From: Campylorhamphus procurvoides
Taxonomy: Eukaryota; Chordata; Aves; Passeriformes; Dendrocolaptidae
DNA length: 64,000 bases
Reading direction: 5' to 3'
NCBI GenBank assembly: GCA_013396655.1
Contig: WBMV01004349.1
Span: 41,535 to 105,534, forward strand
Shown here in pieces: positions 27,301 through 37,400 of this stretch (position 1 is the first letter of the stretch; the number at the start of each line of letters is the position of its first letter). Made by a program: the position numbers and the translations under genes. The notes under the pieces were generated by a model. It had not been told where the DNA came from and did no database searches. It worked only from the letters and a program-made list of their open reading frames with translations.

Positions 27301-30300
27301 AAACCCAAATAAATGAGAGCAGTAGGAAAGAACTATAAGTGGAAAAAAGTTAATAGGAGACAAGTTTCATTCTCTCTCACCCCTGCACTGCGAGGCCAAC
27401 CACACAAGTCAAGGCTCTCAGACACAGCTTTGAGATACACCCAAAGGCTACAGCAGTGGCTTCACTTACGCTTGCATAGTTGTAGTAGCAGTGTGAAAAC
27501 TGAAGAGGTTCTCCTTTGGGAACCAGGTTCGTATGGGGACATCATCTGGAAGAGAGGGAGAGCAAAGCCTGAGCATCCAGTGGGCACAGACATCCTGCAG
27601 ACAGTGAGACTTCCCAAGCTCTTTCTTAGGACTTTCTTTACCCCAGCATCCTGCCCTGCACTGAGCAGAGTCTCATCCTCCTCATATACATGCACACTGC
27701 CACTCAGTGCTGTGTAAATTGGTGCTAAGCCTGTCTATCAGGCTGCTAAATGAAGAATAAAAGCTCTATCCTAAGCATGGGGGATTAGCATAATCCAGGA
27801 ATTACAGAAGTGACATTTGAACTAGAAAAAAAATAACGGGAAAGAAAGATTTTTCTTTAAAAGCATTTTCCAGCCTCTGCCTTTTCCTTTAGACCATTAA
27901 TCTGAAATGTCCCATTCCCCCAGTTCTTTCTGATGCAGCCCCAGTAGAAGATGAAAAGCATTCACCTTCCTCTCCTCAGAACTGTGAGCCTGAGATACCC
28001 TCTCTCTTAGTGCCACTGAAGTTTCAATAAACCTCTCACACCTGTTCCTGGTGACCTGGCCCTCAGGAGTTTGTCTGGTTTGGAAATCAGGCTGCCCATC
28101 AGCAATAAATCTGCATGTAACTGGGCTGATTTGGTCACTTCTGCTTGGAAACTGCCCTGCCCAAACCAGCTGTGGATTATTTCCTAATTTCACAGCATTA
28201 AGACACTGCATCATTTCACAGAATGACCACTAAGAAAAAAAAGCAGAGAAAACAGTAATTATGTGTATGGGCTGGTGGTGACCAGGAGGAGGACCCTGCC
28301 CAAGTGGGAACTCTGAGCCTGGAGTCAGGCAGGCAGGGAACCAGAGGGGTACTGAAATCCACTGCCACAACACTCGAGAGATCTCAGGGGACTGGATTCC
28401 TGCGATTTGGGGCTACCTGTTTTTTCATCTTGCTTCTCTCCCAGTTTGTGGCTTCCTTGCCTAATGCCTCGCCATATGTTGGTGACTGTGTGTCTTGCTT
28501 CAGTCATTCAAATCTTCAAATCATTAACGACTGTGCTATTTTAGCCACTAATATTCTGGCATTGTTAAGGCATTTTTTAATTCACTTTCAGTGGCCCAGA
28601 CCCAGCCAAACTCCACGTGCTCACTGAACACATAATTACTACAGGCCAGGTATCTTACCAAGTGTTTTTTACAGACCATCATATATCACAGATTGATACT
28701 GCCACTGCCTGAGAGCACAAAAAGTGGCTGCAACTACAGATGGAAAAAATGCTGACTGCAACTGGGGAGAGTTCCTCTGAAGTGAAGCTTCCAAGAAACC
28801 TACAGAAAGCTGCACCAGACACTCCTTCTCAGATAAGAGTTTGCATCAAGTCTCGTTAAAAGGCACCCTAAGGAAATATCTATGTTACATGAAAGCTGCA
28901 TTACAGTGTGGCAAAGACTTATGAAGCAGTCCCAAAGTCTGCTCTCCCCAAACTAGAGAGATGCAATGCAGAACAACTCAGCCTCTAAAGGAATCACTTG
29001 TTTGAAGTCTCAAACCCACGGAAGTGGTGAAGGAGAAGAAGTTGTACAAGTTCCTTTTTAGCCAACAATCCTGTACAGACTTCTCAGGGGCTACACATCT
29101 CAAAGGACTGACATCTCTTGATGTGTTTTCCAGCTTTTAAGCCTCTAGGTTTCGTTCAAAGCAAAGCTTATGAACAGCTCATTTCCTTAGGAGGCTTTGC
29201 CTGGACCATCTCTGGGAGCCTCCCTTCCTTTTCTCATAGACAGGAGTCAACACAGGAAAGATATCCCTACCCCACACACAGCACTCAGTGGAGAATTAAG
29301 GATTTGGGATCCTTCAGAGGTGGTTTTTACCACCCAGAGATAGCACAGCAGCAGAGGAGCACACAGTTGGGCTCTAGACAGCACAGCTCCAGAGCTCACC
29401 CACCTGATTACAACTCTGGTTATGGGTATGGCACCCTCCTCTTTGCCCCCCAGAGCAGCTTCTTCTCCTTTCATGTGACACCAGCTGTGATGAACAGCTG
29501 AGGGGCCATAGCCTGGTGAGACTGGAGGAACACAGCACTGCACCCAAGCCCCAGCACCACTTGCATGGTGGGTATGGATCCCTGAGTGTCTGTATGAGAT
29601 GCTGGGAGCAGCCCAGGAGATGACAGCTTGTGCTTCCCTGGAATGGTGTGAGGAATCATAAACTCAGCATCAAAATCCATATTAAATGCTGCCAATCGGG
29701 CCTGGTGCCGTGAGTGCTGGTTTGCAGCAACACCAGCATGTAAATCCAAACAGAGAAGCAGCACTGCAGGGGGAACCTCTGAGGAAATCAGCCTCTTTCC
29801 CACCTCCACTCCTCTCTGTTCCGTCTTCCCTGCCAGCCAGGCATGAAGGACATGCCAGGGAATACTTCTTGCAGCCTGTGCCACTTGTGCTATTCAATTC
29901 TCAGGTTATCTCCAAGGGACAGCACTTGGATACAGAGTGCAAACGAGACAAAGCTGAGGGAAATTTCCTTCCATGATGCCAGTGCTGTGATGGGATTTGG
30001 GCTTGGAGACACAGCAGCCACACATGGCAGAACTCAGAGGCTTGAGACCATCACCAAGGGGAGCTGCTGCCTGGTTGTATGAAACACAAAATACTCACAG
30101 AGGCATCCATGGATTCAGAACCGGCCCCTTTGTTCCCACCCCAGTAACTACTCTGGCACATTTCAGAAAGACAAATCTTCAGTCACATTGCTAACTGGCC
30201 CCAACAAAAAGTGCTGCCTAGTTAAAATCAGGTATTAAACTCCAAGGTCTGGAAATAGGACATGGCATCTCCCTGTAGGATTTGCTAGGGCTGGTTTTCC

Positions 30301-33253
30301 AGCAGATGGAGCAGTTTAGGTCCAGCTAGGAGGAGTTAAACCCCTCCTTAGTGATGTGGAGCTTTCCTCTGGTTTTGCATCACGTAATCTGCTTCAGTCC
30401 CCCAGTGCAAAGTGCAATTTTGATTTGGTCAGACATGCTGGTTTGGGATGGGATAAAGTTAATTTTCATCACAGCAGGTGCTATGGGGGCTGTGCTTTGG
30501 ATTTGTACTGAAACTGCACTGAAATTCTACTGAAATCCAGCCAGGTTGGGAAGGGCTTGGAGCAACCTGGGCTAGCTGAAAGTGTCCCTGCCATGGCAGG
30601 GGGTTGGAGTGAGATGGCCTTTAAGGTCCCTTCCAACCCACCCCACTCCCTGATTCCTTGAGTCTGTGGAAACAGCACTGATAACACAAGGATGTTTTGT
30701 TATCACTGAGCATCCCTGCCCATGGCGAGTGGGGAATTAGCTCCTTATTTTGCTTCACTGGGGCACACAGCTTTTGCTTTACCTGAGCTGTCTTTACCTC
30801 AACCCACAAGTTTTCCCACTCCTACTCTTCCCCACGCCAGAGGGAGAGGGACTGAGTGGCTGCTGAGGCCACAGTTACATCATGACATCAGGAAAGCTTT
30901 CCACATAAACCCACCAGCACTGGGACCGGAAATCCTCCTTTTCCTTACCCAGTACACATCACGAGTCTGTAACTGGGTCCACTCAGCACCCTGATCTCCA
31001 GGAGACCAAGCCCCTGAGGTTAGGATCTCTTTTCGTGAAAATACTTTCTTTTTCTACCCTCAGACAGGCTTTCTGTCTCTGTCATCATATGCAGAGCCAT
31101 TTTCTAACAGGGAAACACATATGATCATAAAACCCTAAAAGTTTTCCATACAGAAAAACTTCTGTTGCTCTTTTTCTTGCACTTTGGCAATAAAAATAAT
31201 AAAGTCTAAACTTGCACGTGCAGTATCTGATGTAAAGCCCAAAAAATTCCAGGGAAGAGAGGAACAATGCTTAAAAACCAGCACAAGATTCCAAGGGGCT
31301 GTAGCTGTTCTGCACATTTGATAATCAACTACTTTTACATTACTGTTCTTCGGTTTTAGGCCATGTATTAATTTAATCACATAATTTCAAGCATCTAAGC
31401 ATGAAAATAAGATCCAGAACCCAGACTTTTGGTGATTTTACCTGGAGTAAACATCCCTGTAGTATTTACTAGAAAACTGAGCCCAGTAAAGCTGGACAGT
31501 TTGACCTGCACAGTCATTATACTTGATTTCTTTTCAAGGAGCAAAGCTTGACCTTTGCTGGCTGGACTCTGCTCTAAAAGCCTTGATGTGTGTTTACAGG
31601 AAAAATCAGACAAATTAGGTCAGACTCTCTGCCAGCCCCATACAGGCAAAGATGGACTGTGCACTACTTTATAACTCAAAGAACATGGGCTGGGACATAT
31701 ATTTGATTAATGGTTCAGTTTTTAAAGACAATCAGGGATTTTTATAATGTATTTGTGTAATTACAACTCCTATTCCCTGAGAACATTGAGCAAATTGACT
31801 GTGAGCGGGGAAGGAAGTCCAACATTGTGTTATTTGCTAGTATTTATTGGAAGCCCATGAGGTGGCACTACATGAGTGACCCTGATAAGCTGCTTTCAAC
31901 CACGCAGACGAGCATTTTGGGAACACACCAGAGTATAGAGCACTGTAAGCTGAGCTGAGGGTCCCACTGAGCACTGTGGCACATCCACATGAGGCAGAGA
32001 GAGGGTCCTGCTCTGAACTGCCTCTGGGAAGGGCAGGGATGAAGGTTCTCTGACACAGCCCCTCCTTTCGTGCTCTCCCTTCCACAGAGCTCACCCCCAC
32101 TGAGCTGCAGGAAGGTGTCATGAAACCCACCCTGGTCAGCTGCTGCTCACCAGCTGGAAGCAGAAACAACAGAGCTTGGATGCGCTGGCCTCCAGCTGAG
32201 CTCAGCTTATTTCAAACTCCTTCTCTGAAAATCCCTTTCCAGGAATGCAGGTGCAAAGGCTTGAGGGGAAGCTGTTTGAGGAGGGGCTGAGGGCACTTGG
32301 GGTGTCCAGCTGGAGGAGACTGAGGGGAGACCTCATTGCAAGGACAACTCCCTGGGGAGGGGCAGGCACTGAGCTCTGCTCTGTGTGACAGGGACAGCAC
32401 CCAGGGAATGGCTGGAGCTGTGTTAGGGTAGGGTTTGGGTGGATCTCAGGGAAAGGTTCTTCCCCCAGAGGGTGGTGGGCACTGACCAGGTTCCCCAGGG
32501 CAGTGGGCACAGCCCCAAGGCTGCCAGAGCTGCAGGAGGGTTTGGATGATGCTCTGGGGCACAGGGGGTGACTCTTGGGGATGGGCGTGTGTAGGGCTGA
32601 GGGTTGGATTCGACGATCCTTGTGGGTTCCTCCCAACTCAGCACACTTTGTGATTAAAGGGGAAGTGCCACAAGGCCCAGCTCGAGGCACAGGGCAGCAA
32701 ACCCTCCATGCTGGAATGAGATGGGTGTCACCCTTCGTGTCCCTCCAGCATCCAGCACTCACCCTCTACTTACCAGACACCCGATCGACGCTGTACATCC
32801 TCTCCAGCCTTTTCCTGTGCCACCCAGTGTCGCTGGGCGGGTGCTGCTCCAGGTCAAAGGACTGCTGGGAAGGGGCAGCCAGGCGGGTGCAGTTGGGGCA
32901 CTCCTTGGAGCCCTGCCGGCTGCCCGGCCAGCCCTTGCAGTGCCTGCTGAGGCCGTGGGAGCCACCGGTGCCGTGCACGTGGTGGCCGTGGTGACACTCC
33001 TCCTGGGCAGCCCCCTTCATCACCACCAGCTCCATGCCATCATTCTCGTGGTCCGACAGCATGGGCCTCTCGCCGGAGATGGTGTAGACCCGCGGCTTCG
33101 CTGCCTCGCTGGGGATCTTCTCCGCCTGCTCCTCGGGGAAGCCCCGCTCAAACTTGCCGTCCGAGATGACGGAGAGCCTGCGCTTGTTCTGGGCCGCCTG
33201 CTGCATCTCGGGGGAGTCCTCCTGCCCCAGGTAGGAGTCTGCTAGCAGGTGGT
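9251..33253 (-). CDS. NSMF: NSMF orthologue, coding span of 14 visible exons (first coding exon missing)
   Basis: The protein is the synapse-to-nucleus messenger NSMF/Jacob/NELF, which in mammals links NMDA-receptor activity to nuclear CREB signalling and is implicated in GnRH-neuron migration. I joined 14 minus-strand exons by GT-AG junctions with matching phases. They give 480 residues and a stop, numbered here from the first visible residue. In order they hold a low-complexity region with a His cluster and a CPNC motif (119-122), MYSVDRVS (153-160), VPIRTWFPKENLFSF, a basic RKRRKR cluster (196-201), an incomplete IQ-like stretch IQRNFRKHLRM (209-219), SFSRSWSDPTP, and a highly conserved C-terminal half ending in LLDYDDIL. 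From memory, human NSMF is 530 residues, with about 486 after the equivalent start, so only the N-terminal ~44 are absent. The identification rests on recognised near-identity over the C-terminal 300 residues; the neighbouring genes are not seen. Confidence 0.95.
9349..11141 (-). other. Last NSMF intron (contents)
   Basis: A 1.8-kb intron with a CR1 tail at 10348-10433. The remainder shows no exon or repeat that I recognise. Confidence 0.8.
10348..10433 (+). mobile_element. CR1 LINE 3' tail fragment
   Basis: GTCCCTGTTCATGGCTGGGG, TTGGAACTGGATGAGCTTAA and TTTCCAACCCAAACCAGTCT are a diverged CR1 tail, in the last NSMF intron. Confidence 0.85.
11142..11217 (-). CDS. NSMF: NSMF visible exon 13 of 14 (76 nt)
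   Basis: The exon is too short to stand out as an open frame. I found it by looking for the block missing between NPNGEK and GKQMIE. Acceptor CCTTTCAG, donor GCTCAAG|gtaatt. It encodes LFQNLKNLMNPYRVAFESPL and continues ELSAQ plus one base of Gly, matching mammalian LFQNLRTLMTPYRVTFESPLELSAQ apart from a few substitutions. The intron upstream is only 394 bp. Confidence 0.96.
11293..11306. repeat. (CT)n microsatellite in NSMF intron
   Basis: Six to seven CT units, 76 bases upstream (gene sense) of visible exon 13. On the transcribed strand it reads as GA repeats. Confidence 0.85.
11612..11714 (-). CDS. NSMF: NSMF visible exon 12 of 14 (103 nt)
   Basis: Acceptor GTTTGTTCCAG, donor GGGGAGAAG|gtagga. 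It encodes FWKRLSRLMSKVNPEPNIIH and continues IMGCYVLGNPNGEK, one of the most conserved blocks of the family. It ends in phase 0. Confidence 0.97.
13266..13345 (-). CDS. NSMF: NSMF visible exon 11 of 14 (80 nt)
   Basis: Acceptor CTCTCGCAG, donor GATCCT|gtgagt. It encodes GGPGHLYLLKNKVATFAKVE and continues KEEDLI, with a split Leu codon. The mammalian residue at the split codon is His, so this is a His-to-Leu difference at the junction. The 1.55-kb intron that follows (11715-13265) and the 976-bp intron before it show no repeat or exon that I recognise. Confidence 0.96.
14322..14392 (-). CDS. NSMF: NSMF visible exon 10 of 14 (71 nt)
   Basis: The acceptor follows a run of T and ends TTTTTGCAG; the donor is TTTGCCAG|gtatgt. 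It encodes (E)EIEKKLNIYRKGCKIWKMLI and continues FCQ, with substitutions only at positions that also vary among vertebrates (for example YRKGCK against YHKGAK in mammals, from memory). Confidence 0.96.
14909..14942 (-). CDS. NSMF: NSMF visible exon 9 of 14 (34 nt)
   Basis: This is a short exon with acceptor GGGTTTCCAG and donor ATCCTCG|gtacgt. It encodes DHEHATFDDIL and the first base of a Glu codon. It is nearly identical to the mammalian protein. The introns on either side (14943-15934 and 14393-14908) contain nothing recognised. Confidence 0.95.
15935..16018 (-). CDS. NSMF: NSMF visible exon 8 of 14 (84 nt)
   Basis: Acceptor ATCCTCTTCCAG, donor CTCTAT|gtaagt. It encodes LISSKVPKAEYVPTIIRRDD and continues PSIIPILY in phase 0 at both ends, so it is a symmetric exon of 28 codons. 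It starts the strongly conserved C-terminal domain, for which I know no established biochemical activity. Confidence 0.96.
17523..17644 (-). CDS. NSMF: NSMF visible exon 7 of 14 (122 nt)
   Basis: Acceptor GTTCTGGCAG, donor AAAATAATG|gtgagg. It encodes HDLQDSCGTLDGDFDLNWEA and continues EKELEAMACDGEDFIPPKIM. This acidic linker precedes the conserved C-terminal half. It is several residues shorter than the mammalian linker and more divergent, except for EAxACDxExFxPPKxM. The 1.5-kb intron that follows (16019-17522) shows nothing I can name. Confidence 0.93.
19225..19314 (-). CDS. NSMF: NSMF visible exon 6 of 14 (90 nt)
   Basis: Acceptor TTATCCTAG, donor CGAGAAA|gtgagt. It encodes FAERRERSFSRSWSDPTPIK and continues ADSFHDSRE. 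The Ser/Arg-rich segment with a SDPTP proline-directed motif matches mammalian NSMF closely. Entry and exit phases are equal (one base each side), so it could be skipped in frame; whether that occurs cannot be seen. The flanking introns (19315-21177 and 17645-19224) show no recognisable repeat or gene. Confidence 0.95.
21178..21230 (-). CDS. NSMF: NSMF visible exon 5 of 14 (53 nt)
   Basis: Acceptor TTTCTTTCAG, donor GCACAAA|gtaagt. It encodes NFRKHLRMVGSRRVKAQ plus split codons at both ends (Arg before, Thr after). It completes the incomplete IQ-like motif begun in the preceding cassette exon and is identical in sense to the mammalian block. The exon length is not a multiple of three, so it is constitutive unless skipped together with another exon. 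Confidence 0.95.
21231..25315 (-). other. NSMF intron between visible exons 4 and 5 (contents)
   Basis: A 4.1-kb intron with one CR1 tail (24970-25026). Around 23630-23960 is a locally repetitive stretch with recurring GGGTCTGCATCC and CTGGGCACCAGG phrases, too degenerate to delimit as an array. Nothing else is recognised. Confidence 0.7.
24970..25026 (+). mobile_element. CR1 LINE 3' tail fragment
   Basis: TTGGAACTAGGTAATATTTA, then GCATTCCAACCCAAACCGTT and CTATAATTATAG: the last ~57 bases of a CR1 element. Confidence 0.85.
25316..25384 (-). CDS. NSMF: NSMF NLS cassette exon (69 nt)
   Basis: Acceptor GGTTTCCCAG, donor ATCCAGAG|gtaggg. It encodes AFRGHAERKRRKRASD and continues SAAVIQ(R). It carries the basic cluster RKRRKR, the nuclear localisation signal of Jacob in mammals, and the first residues of the IQ-like calmodulin/caldendrin-binding stretch. 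Entry and exit phases are equal, so the exon can be skipped without frameshift, removing 23 residues. Mammalian isoforms lacking the NLS exon are known. The 475-bp intron to the microexon shows nothing else. Confidence 0.95.
25860..25865 (-). CDS. NSMF: NSMF 6-nt microexon
   Basis: On the minus strand a long pyrimidine tract (CTTCTCTTTCTTTTTCCCC, then CGTCTCTTGGAATCT) ends in CTAG. It is followed by CATCTC and the strong donor gtaagt. Inserting these six bases between the flanking exons gives MQ-AIS-AFRGHAERKRR, matching mammalian MQAISVFRGYAERKRR; leaving them out gives MQ-A-AFRGHAERKRR, still in frame. Mammalian NSMF isoforms differing by two residues (530 versus 528, from memory) fit this exon. 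CU-rich tracts of this kind are typical of PTB-repressed neuronal microexons, but regulation here is inferred. Confidence 0.9.
27470..27545 (-). CDS. NSMF: NSMF visible exon 2 of 14 (76 nt)
   Basis: Bounded by CTCTCTTCCAG and GCAAGC|gtaagt. It encodes DVPIRTWFPKENLFSFHTAT and continues TTMQ(A), a block almost invariant against mammalian NSMF. It enters after one base of an Asp codon and leaves two bases of an Ala codon, which the microexon completes. The 1.6-kb intron that follows (25866-27469) shows no repeat or further exon that I can recognise. Confidence 0.95.
30538..30662 (+). mobile_element. CR1 LINE 3' tail fragment
   Basis: AAAGTGTCCCTGCCATGGCA, GGGGGTTGGAGTGAGATGGC and TTTAAGGTCCCTTCCAACCC followed by CTGATTCCTTGAG: a short CR1 tail in an NSMF intron. 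Confidence 0.88.
32250..32655 (+). mobile_element. CR1 LINE 3' end
   Basis: Contains typical CR1 3' phrases: GGTTCTTCCCCCAGAGGGTG, GGGCACTGACCAGGTTCCCC, CTCTGGGGCACAGG, and the tail GATCCTTGTGGGTTCCTCCC with AACTCAGCA and TTTGTGATT. It is 5'-truncated like most CR1 insertions. It lies antisense to NSMF, 118 bases from the 480-nt exon. Confidence 0.9.
32774..33253 (-). CDS. NSMF: NSMF visible exon 1 of 14 (480 nt, variable N-terminal region)
   Basis: The acceptor is TTTGTTTCAG before ACCACCTG, and the donor is GTGTCTG|gtaagt. The exon completes an Asp codon, then encodes DHLLADSYLGQEDSPEMQ, NKRRLSVISDG, PRVYTISGE, a cluster ECHHGHHVHG, GSRQGSKECPNC and RKRLERMYSVDRVS. This is the fastest-evolving part of the protein; short blocks such as SPEMQ, NKRRLS, RVYTISGE, GSRQGSKECP and LERMYSVDRVSD match mammals. 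It is GC- and CpG-richer than the flanking introns. It may correspond to more than one mammalian exon. CR1 copies of the same kind and orientation lie on both sides. Confidence 0.93.
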
Positions 33254-33725
33254 CTGAAACAAAAGGCACGTCTCCCTTAAAGACAAAGCACCCCAGGCAC
33301 CAGCAAACTCAGGAGGCTGCACAAAGGGAGAGGAAACAGCAGGTTGGCCCAGGAACCCGCTCAGATGAAGGTGTGCCCACTGCTGCCTCCTAAACCGCCA
33401 GAGCTGGCACTGAGAGATTTCTCTCCAATAGGCCCAATATTTTAAGGATGTGTGGCCACCAAACAAGGCTAGAAGAAAATGCAGGTCTTATTGCACAGCC
33501 TGAAAATGCTCCCATGCAAGACATCCCTGGTTCAGCTGCAGCCCTGTCTGCTCCAGAGGGTTCAGCCATGCAAGGGCTACTGAGCTGGTCACAGGCTGCA
33601 GGACAAGGACCAGCACAGACCTGTCAAAGCACCAAACTCTGAGTGTTTTGCACATCAGGTTCTTTTAGAACACTGGGAAAGGGGCAAACCAACAGGGTTT
33701 GGGTTGTTTTCCTCCTGATTTTCTG

Positions 33726-34444
33726 CAGCTGGGCAATCCTGGTTGTGTGTATAGAGAGGGGAACAAAAGGCTGGAGAGAAGTGGTCCAGAAAGAGACCTG
33801 GGGGTTCTGGTTGATGGCCAGTTTGCCATGACCCAGCAGTGCCCTGGAGCCAGCAGGAACATCCCTGTCCTGGGGGGCATCAGGCCCAGCATGGCCAGAT
33901 GGGAGAGGGAGGGGATTGTCCTGCTCTGCTCTGCACTGGGGTGGCCTCACCTGCAATAGTGGGGCAGGTTGGGGGGACACAATGGAAGGGAGAGATTGAG
34001 CCATTGGAGAGTGCCCAAAAGAGGGAATGAAGATGGGGAAGGGCCTGGAGGGGAAGTGTGTGAGGACACTGAGGGCACTTGGGGTGTTCAGCTGGAGGTG
34101 ACTGAGGGGAGACCTCCTTGGGGTCTTCAACATCCTCCTGAGGGGCAGGCACTGATCTCTGCTCTCGCTGACCAGTGGCAGGACTCCAGGGAACAGCTGG
34201 GGCTGTGTCAGGGCAGGGTTAGGCTGGATCTCAGGAGAAGGTTCTTCCCTCAGAGGGTGGTGGGCACTGAACAGGCTCCCCAGGGCAGTGGGCACGGCCC
34301 CAATCCTGTCTGAGTTCAAGAGGCATTTGGGCAACGCTCTCAGGCACATGGTGGGATTGTTGGGGTGTCTGTGCAGGGCCAGGAGTTGCACTCGATGATC
34401 CTTGTGAGTCTCTTCCAACTCAGCATATTTTATAGTTCTATGAC
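33726..34444 (+). mobile_element. CR1 LINE 3' end, longer copy
   Basis: Includes the end of the CR1 reverse-transcriptase region (GACCTGGGGGTTCTGGTTGA, CATCCCTGTCCTGGGGGGCA, GTGGCCTCACCTGCAATAG) and the same 3' UTR as the copy at 32250-32655. It ends GATCCTTGTGAGTCTCTTCC with AACTCAGCAT and AGTTCTATGA. The pol frame is not intact. The open frame on the opposite strand here is spurious. Confidence 0.9.
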
Positions 34445-37400
34445 ATGACAGAAAGGCAGCCAGACTTCAGCTGACAGGTGCAGCCCAGCCCAGCTCCCTG
34501 CAGCACCCCTGGCCAGCAGAGCTGCAGATGGGCACAGCCCAGCCCAGGGAAGCTGCCCTGAAGGAAAACACAGCCTCTCCTTTTGTGGGGTAGGAAGATG
34601 GAATGGAGACAGGCCCATGAGTGCAACTATCTCTGGAGCCTACACACTGGATGAAGTGCCAGGAAATCTCAGCATTTCCATGGCAATTCCATGCATGAAC
34701 CCAACAGTAGCTTCCCCACCCACCTGCTAATCCTTTTTCAAGTGGCTGTTAATTACCTCTTACACTTCCCCTCAGATGGGAAGCAGCTAGAGGGGACTGG
34801 CAAAAAGGCTCAGCAGGGAATGCATTATTCATGTGACTACTACCACGAAAAAAACGAAATTATTTGTGTCCAGCACAGATAGCAGCACTTAAAACAGAGA
34901 CAAAAGGCAAGCCCAAGCCTTCACTTCAGCAGGTATTTCAGGAGCATCATTAATTTAGCTACTTGGAAGAACGTGGCCACAGACTGAGGCTTGGCTACCT
35001 TGTAACTGGCCCTGAGGAGATGGAGGAGGAAGAGACCTATCTCAGGACAAGAGTGGTGGTGTATGTGTGCTGCCACCTTCTGCTGCCTTTGAAGTGTTCC
35101 TGTGCCCCTCTGAGAAGAGCCCTGCCAAGCTGAGGGCATACACTGCCAGCTTTTGAACCTGAAATCCATCCTGGATCATGCTCAGGTTGCCCAGGGCCTC
35201 TCCCCAAGCTGTTTGCAGCCAAGACTGACCAGAATCGAGCGGGTGCAGGGTGTCACCCTTATCTCCTTTTTCTGCTTGAGATACAACTTCCTCCAGCACC
35301 ATCAGGAGATAAATATGTCTCTGGCCACTCTGCTCCAGAAGTGACTGTCAGGACCATTCAGGCTGACAGAACTCAGGTTTCACTTGTCTCCCAGAGAGAG
35401 CTGACAGCCTCTGGATACTGGAGCTGACCAGGAGGAGACACTGCAGGTGTCCTAATGGCAGAGCTGTGCCTGTTGAACTCGTGGCTGATGCTCTCCAGGC
35501 ACAGTGCATGTCCAGGTGTAGTGAGGAGTCATGCACCTCACTGACACTGCCCAGGTAGAACAGGGAAGGCAGGCAGTGGTCTCCTGCACAGAGATGGGGT
35601 GGGCAGCAGCACTGCTCCAGGAGGAGAGCCTGGTGGACAACAGGGCCATTCCAGTGAAGGAAGGTGCTCCACCTGCTGTCATCCAACAGCTTGTCCTACA
35701 GCTCCAGCATACAGTGTCACAGACCAGCCAGTGCAGAAAGTGTTCACGAGCTCCAAAGCCTCTCAAGCAGGTGTCACCCCTCCAGGGGCAGCAGGGCCCC
35801 ACATCTGCTCCCCACCACCTCAGATCCTCTCCAGCTCCAAGAGCAACTGCACTCTAGAGTGGGCACATCTTGGGAAAACACCACCAAACGACTCCCTGGG
35901 ATCTGCCAAGATCTGTGCTGGCTAATAGTGCCAAGCACACCATTTTTAAAATTAAAAGCAAAGGCCAGTTCTCAGTACTCGTCTCAACTTGTCAAACTTA
36001 CTAATCTGTGTGGGCACAATGACACTACAGATTTCTCAAGACACCACAAAATCGTGGCTGACAGCTGCCCCTGCTCCTCCTGAAATTAATCCTTGTAAGG
36101 AAGATGTACAGCCTCCTCAGAGCACACACACAGGAGTGGCACCTTCACTCACACGCTGACAGCTCTACAATTCAGAGACCCAAGAATTCTGGAGTTCTGG
36201 GATCTGTGGCTACATGGAAAAATGCAGTCCCCAAAGCACAGTATGTCTGAAAATGGTGATGATCACAAGTGCAAAGAGACCAATTCCAGTCTCTCTTTTA
36301 TAAGCACTGAGGTCTGTTCAGCCCCATAAAATTTACAGACATACAAGTGGGACATGACTGGTTTCAAGTAGAAGTCAGTTTTTTACTGAAATCCTGGCAG
36401 GGTTACAATTCTTGACCAGGTATATTTGACATCAACTACCTGGCTGGTCTAGCATGCAAAATGCCAGGCTAATAATTCCTTCTTCCTATCTTACTTATCC
36501 CTTCCTCAAGGTGTTTTCACTTGGAGGAGTTTTTATGATTTACACTGCAAAGGGCTACCACAATACAAATGTGCTTTCTTTTTGTGAAACAATTGGATAA
36601 TTCTTCATTTTCATTCAATTTAGCACCTTCAGTAACTGCACACTGGAGAAACAACTTCATATGCAAAGGGAATGTGAAGCTTTATTCCAAACTTGTTGTT
36701 AATAAAGAATTTATCTACAGAAAAAGAAATAGTATGGAAGGAAAAGAGATTCAAATCCCCATCACAATGAATTATTGGCTTGTGAAACTGAACCAGCACC
36801 ATTTCAGGAGCAGGTCTGTGTGTTCACATACATATGAGGTCACATAAACAGGCAGCCCAAGGCATGATCAGTGACCCTTTCTGTGCGTGCAGCAAACTGG
36901 ATGCAGCTGCCAAAGCACTGCACCTGCTTCCACTGTGGCATTTTAGGTTAACAGTTTGTTTGTGATAAGAAAGAAGTCAAGCTGGTGCAGGAATCAGTGC
37001 TGAATCAGACCTGAGCCACAGGGATGCTGAGGTGAGAACAGAGGGGCAGCAAAGGGGAGCTCAGCAGCGACAGGGAGTCAGCTGCAGCAGGCTGCTGTTA
37101 ACACCCTGTGCCTGCTCACTGCTGCTCCCTTCATTTCATTGTCACACTGCTCTTGTCACCTCTCCCACTCCCAGCTGCTCCAACCACGGCAGCCCAAGCC
37201 AGCGTGGCTTGGGAAGCCTGGCACAGCTCCCTCCTCTCCAGTGAATCTGTCTTGGGAATGACTCTGCTCTCCCACTTGCTTTTGTCAGCAGCACCTTTGT
37301 CTCACACAGCTGCAAAGCTACTTTGGACCAGACAAAGCAGGTTCCTCAGATGGTTTCTTTTCATCCAGATTTCTGCTCCACATGGATTTATGGTGCCTCA

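Larger units (their letters stand above)
27546..32773 (-). other. NSMF intron between visible exons 1 and 2 (contents)
   Basis: A 5.2-kb intron holding a CR1 tail (30538-30662) and a CR1 3' end (32250-32655). The AT-rich stretch around 31020-31780 has no recognised repeat. No additional exon was found; the frame joins directly across this intron. Confidence 0.8.

Noticed and set aside
9251..33253. Longer reading frames overlapping the NSMF exons in other frames or on the plus strand (for example 32721-33245 plus)
   Set aside because: They are shadows of GC-rich coding exons; only the minus-strand frame gives the conserved protein with consistent splice phases.
33624..34418. 264-codon minus-strand open frame
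   Set aside because: It is antisense to a CR1 3' end.
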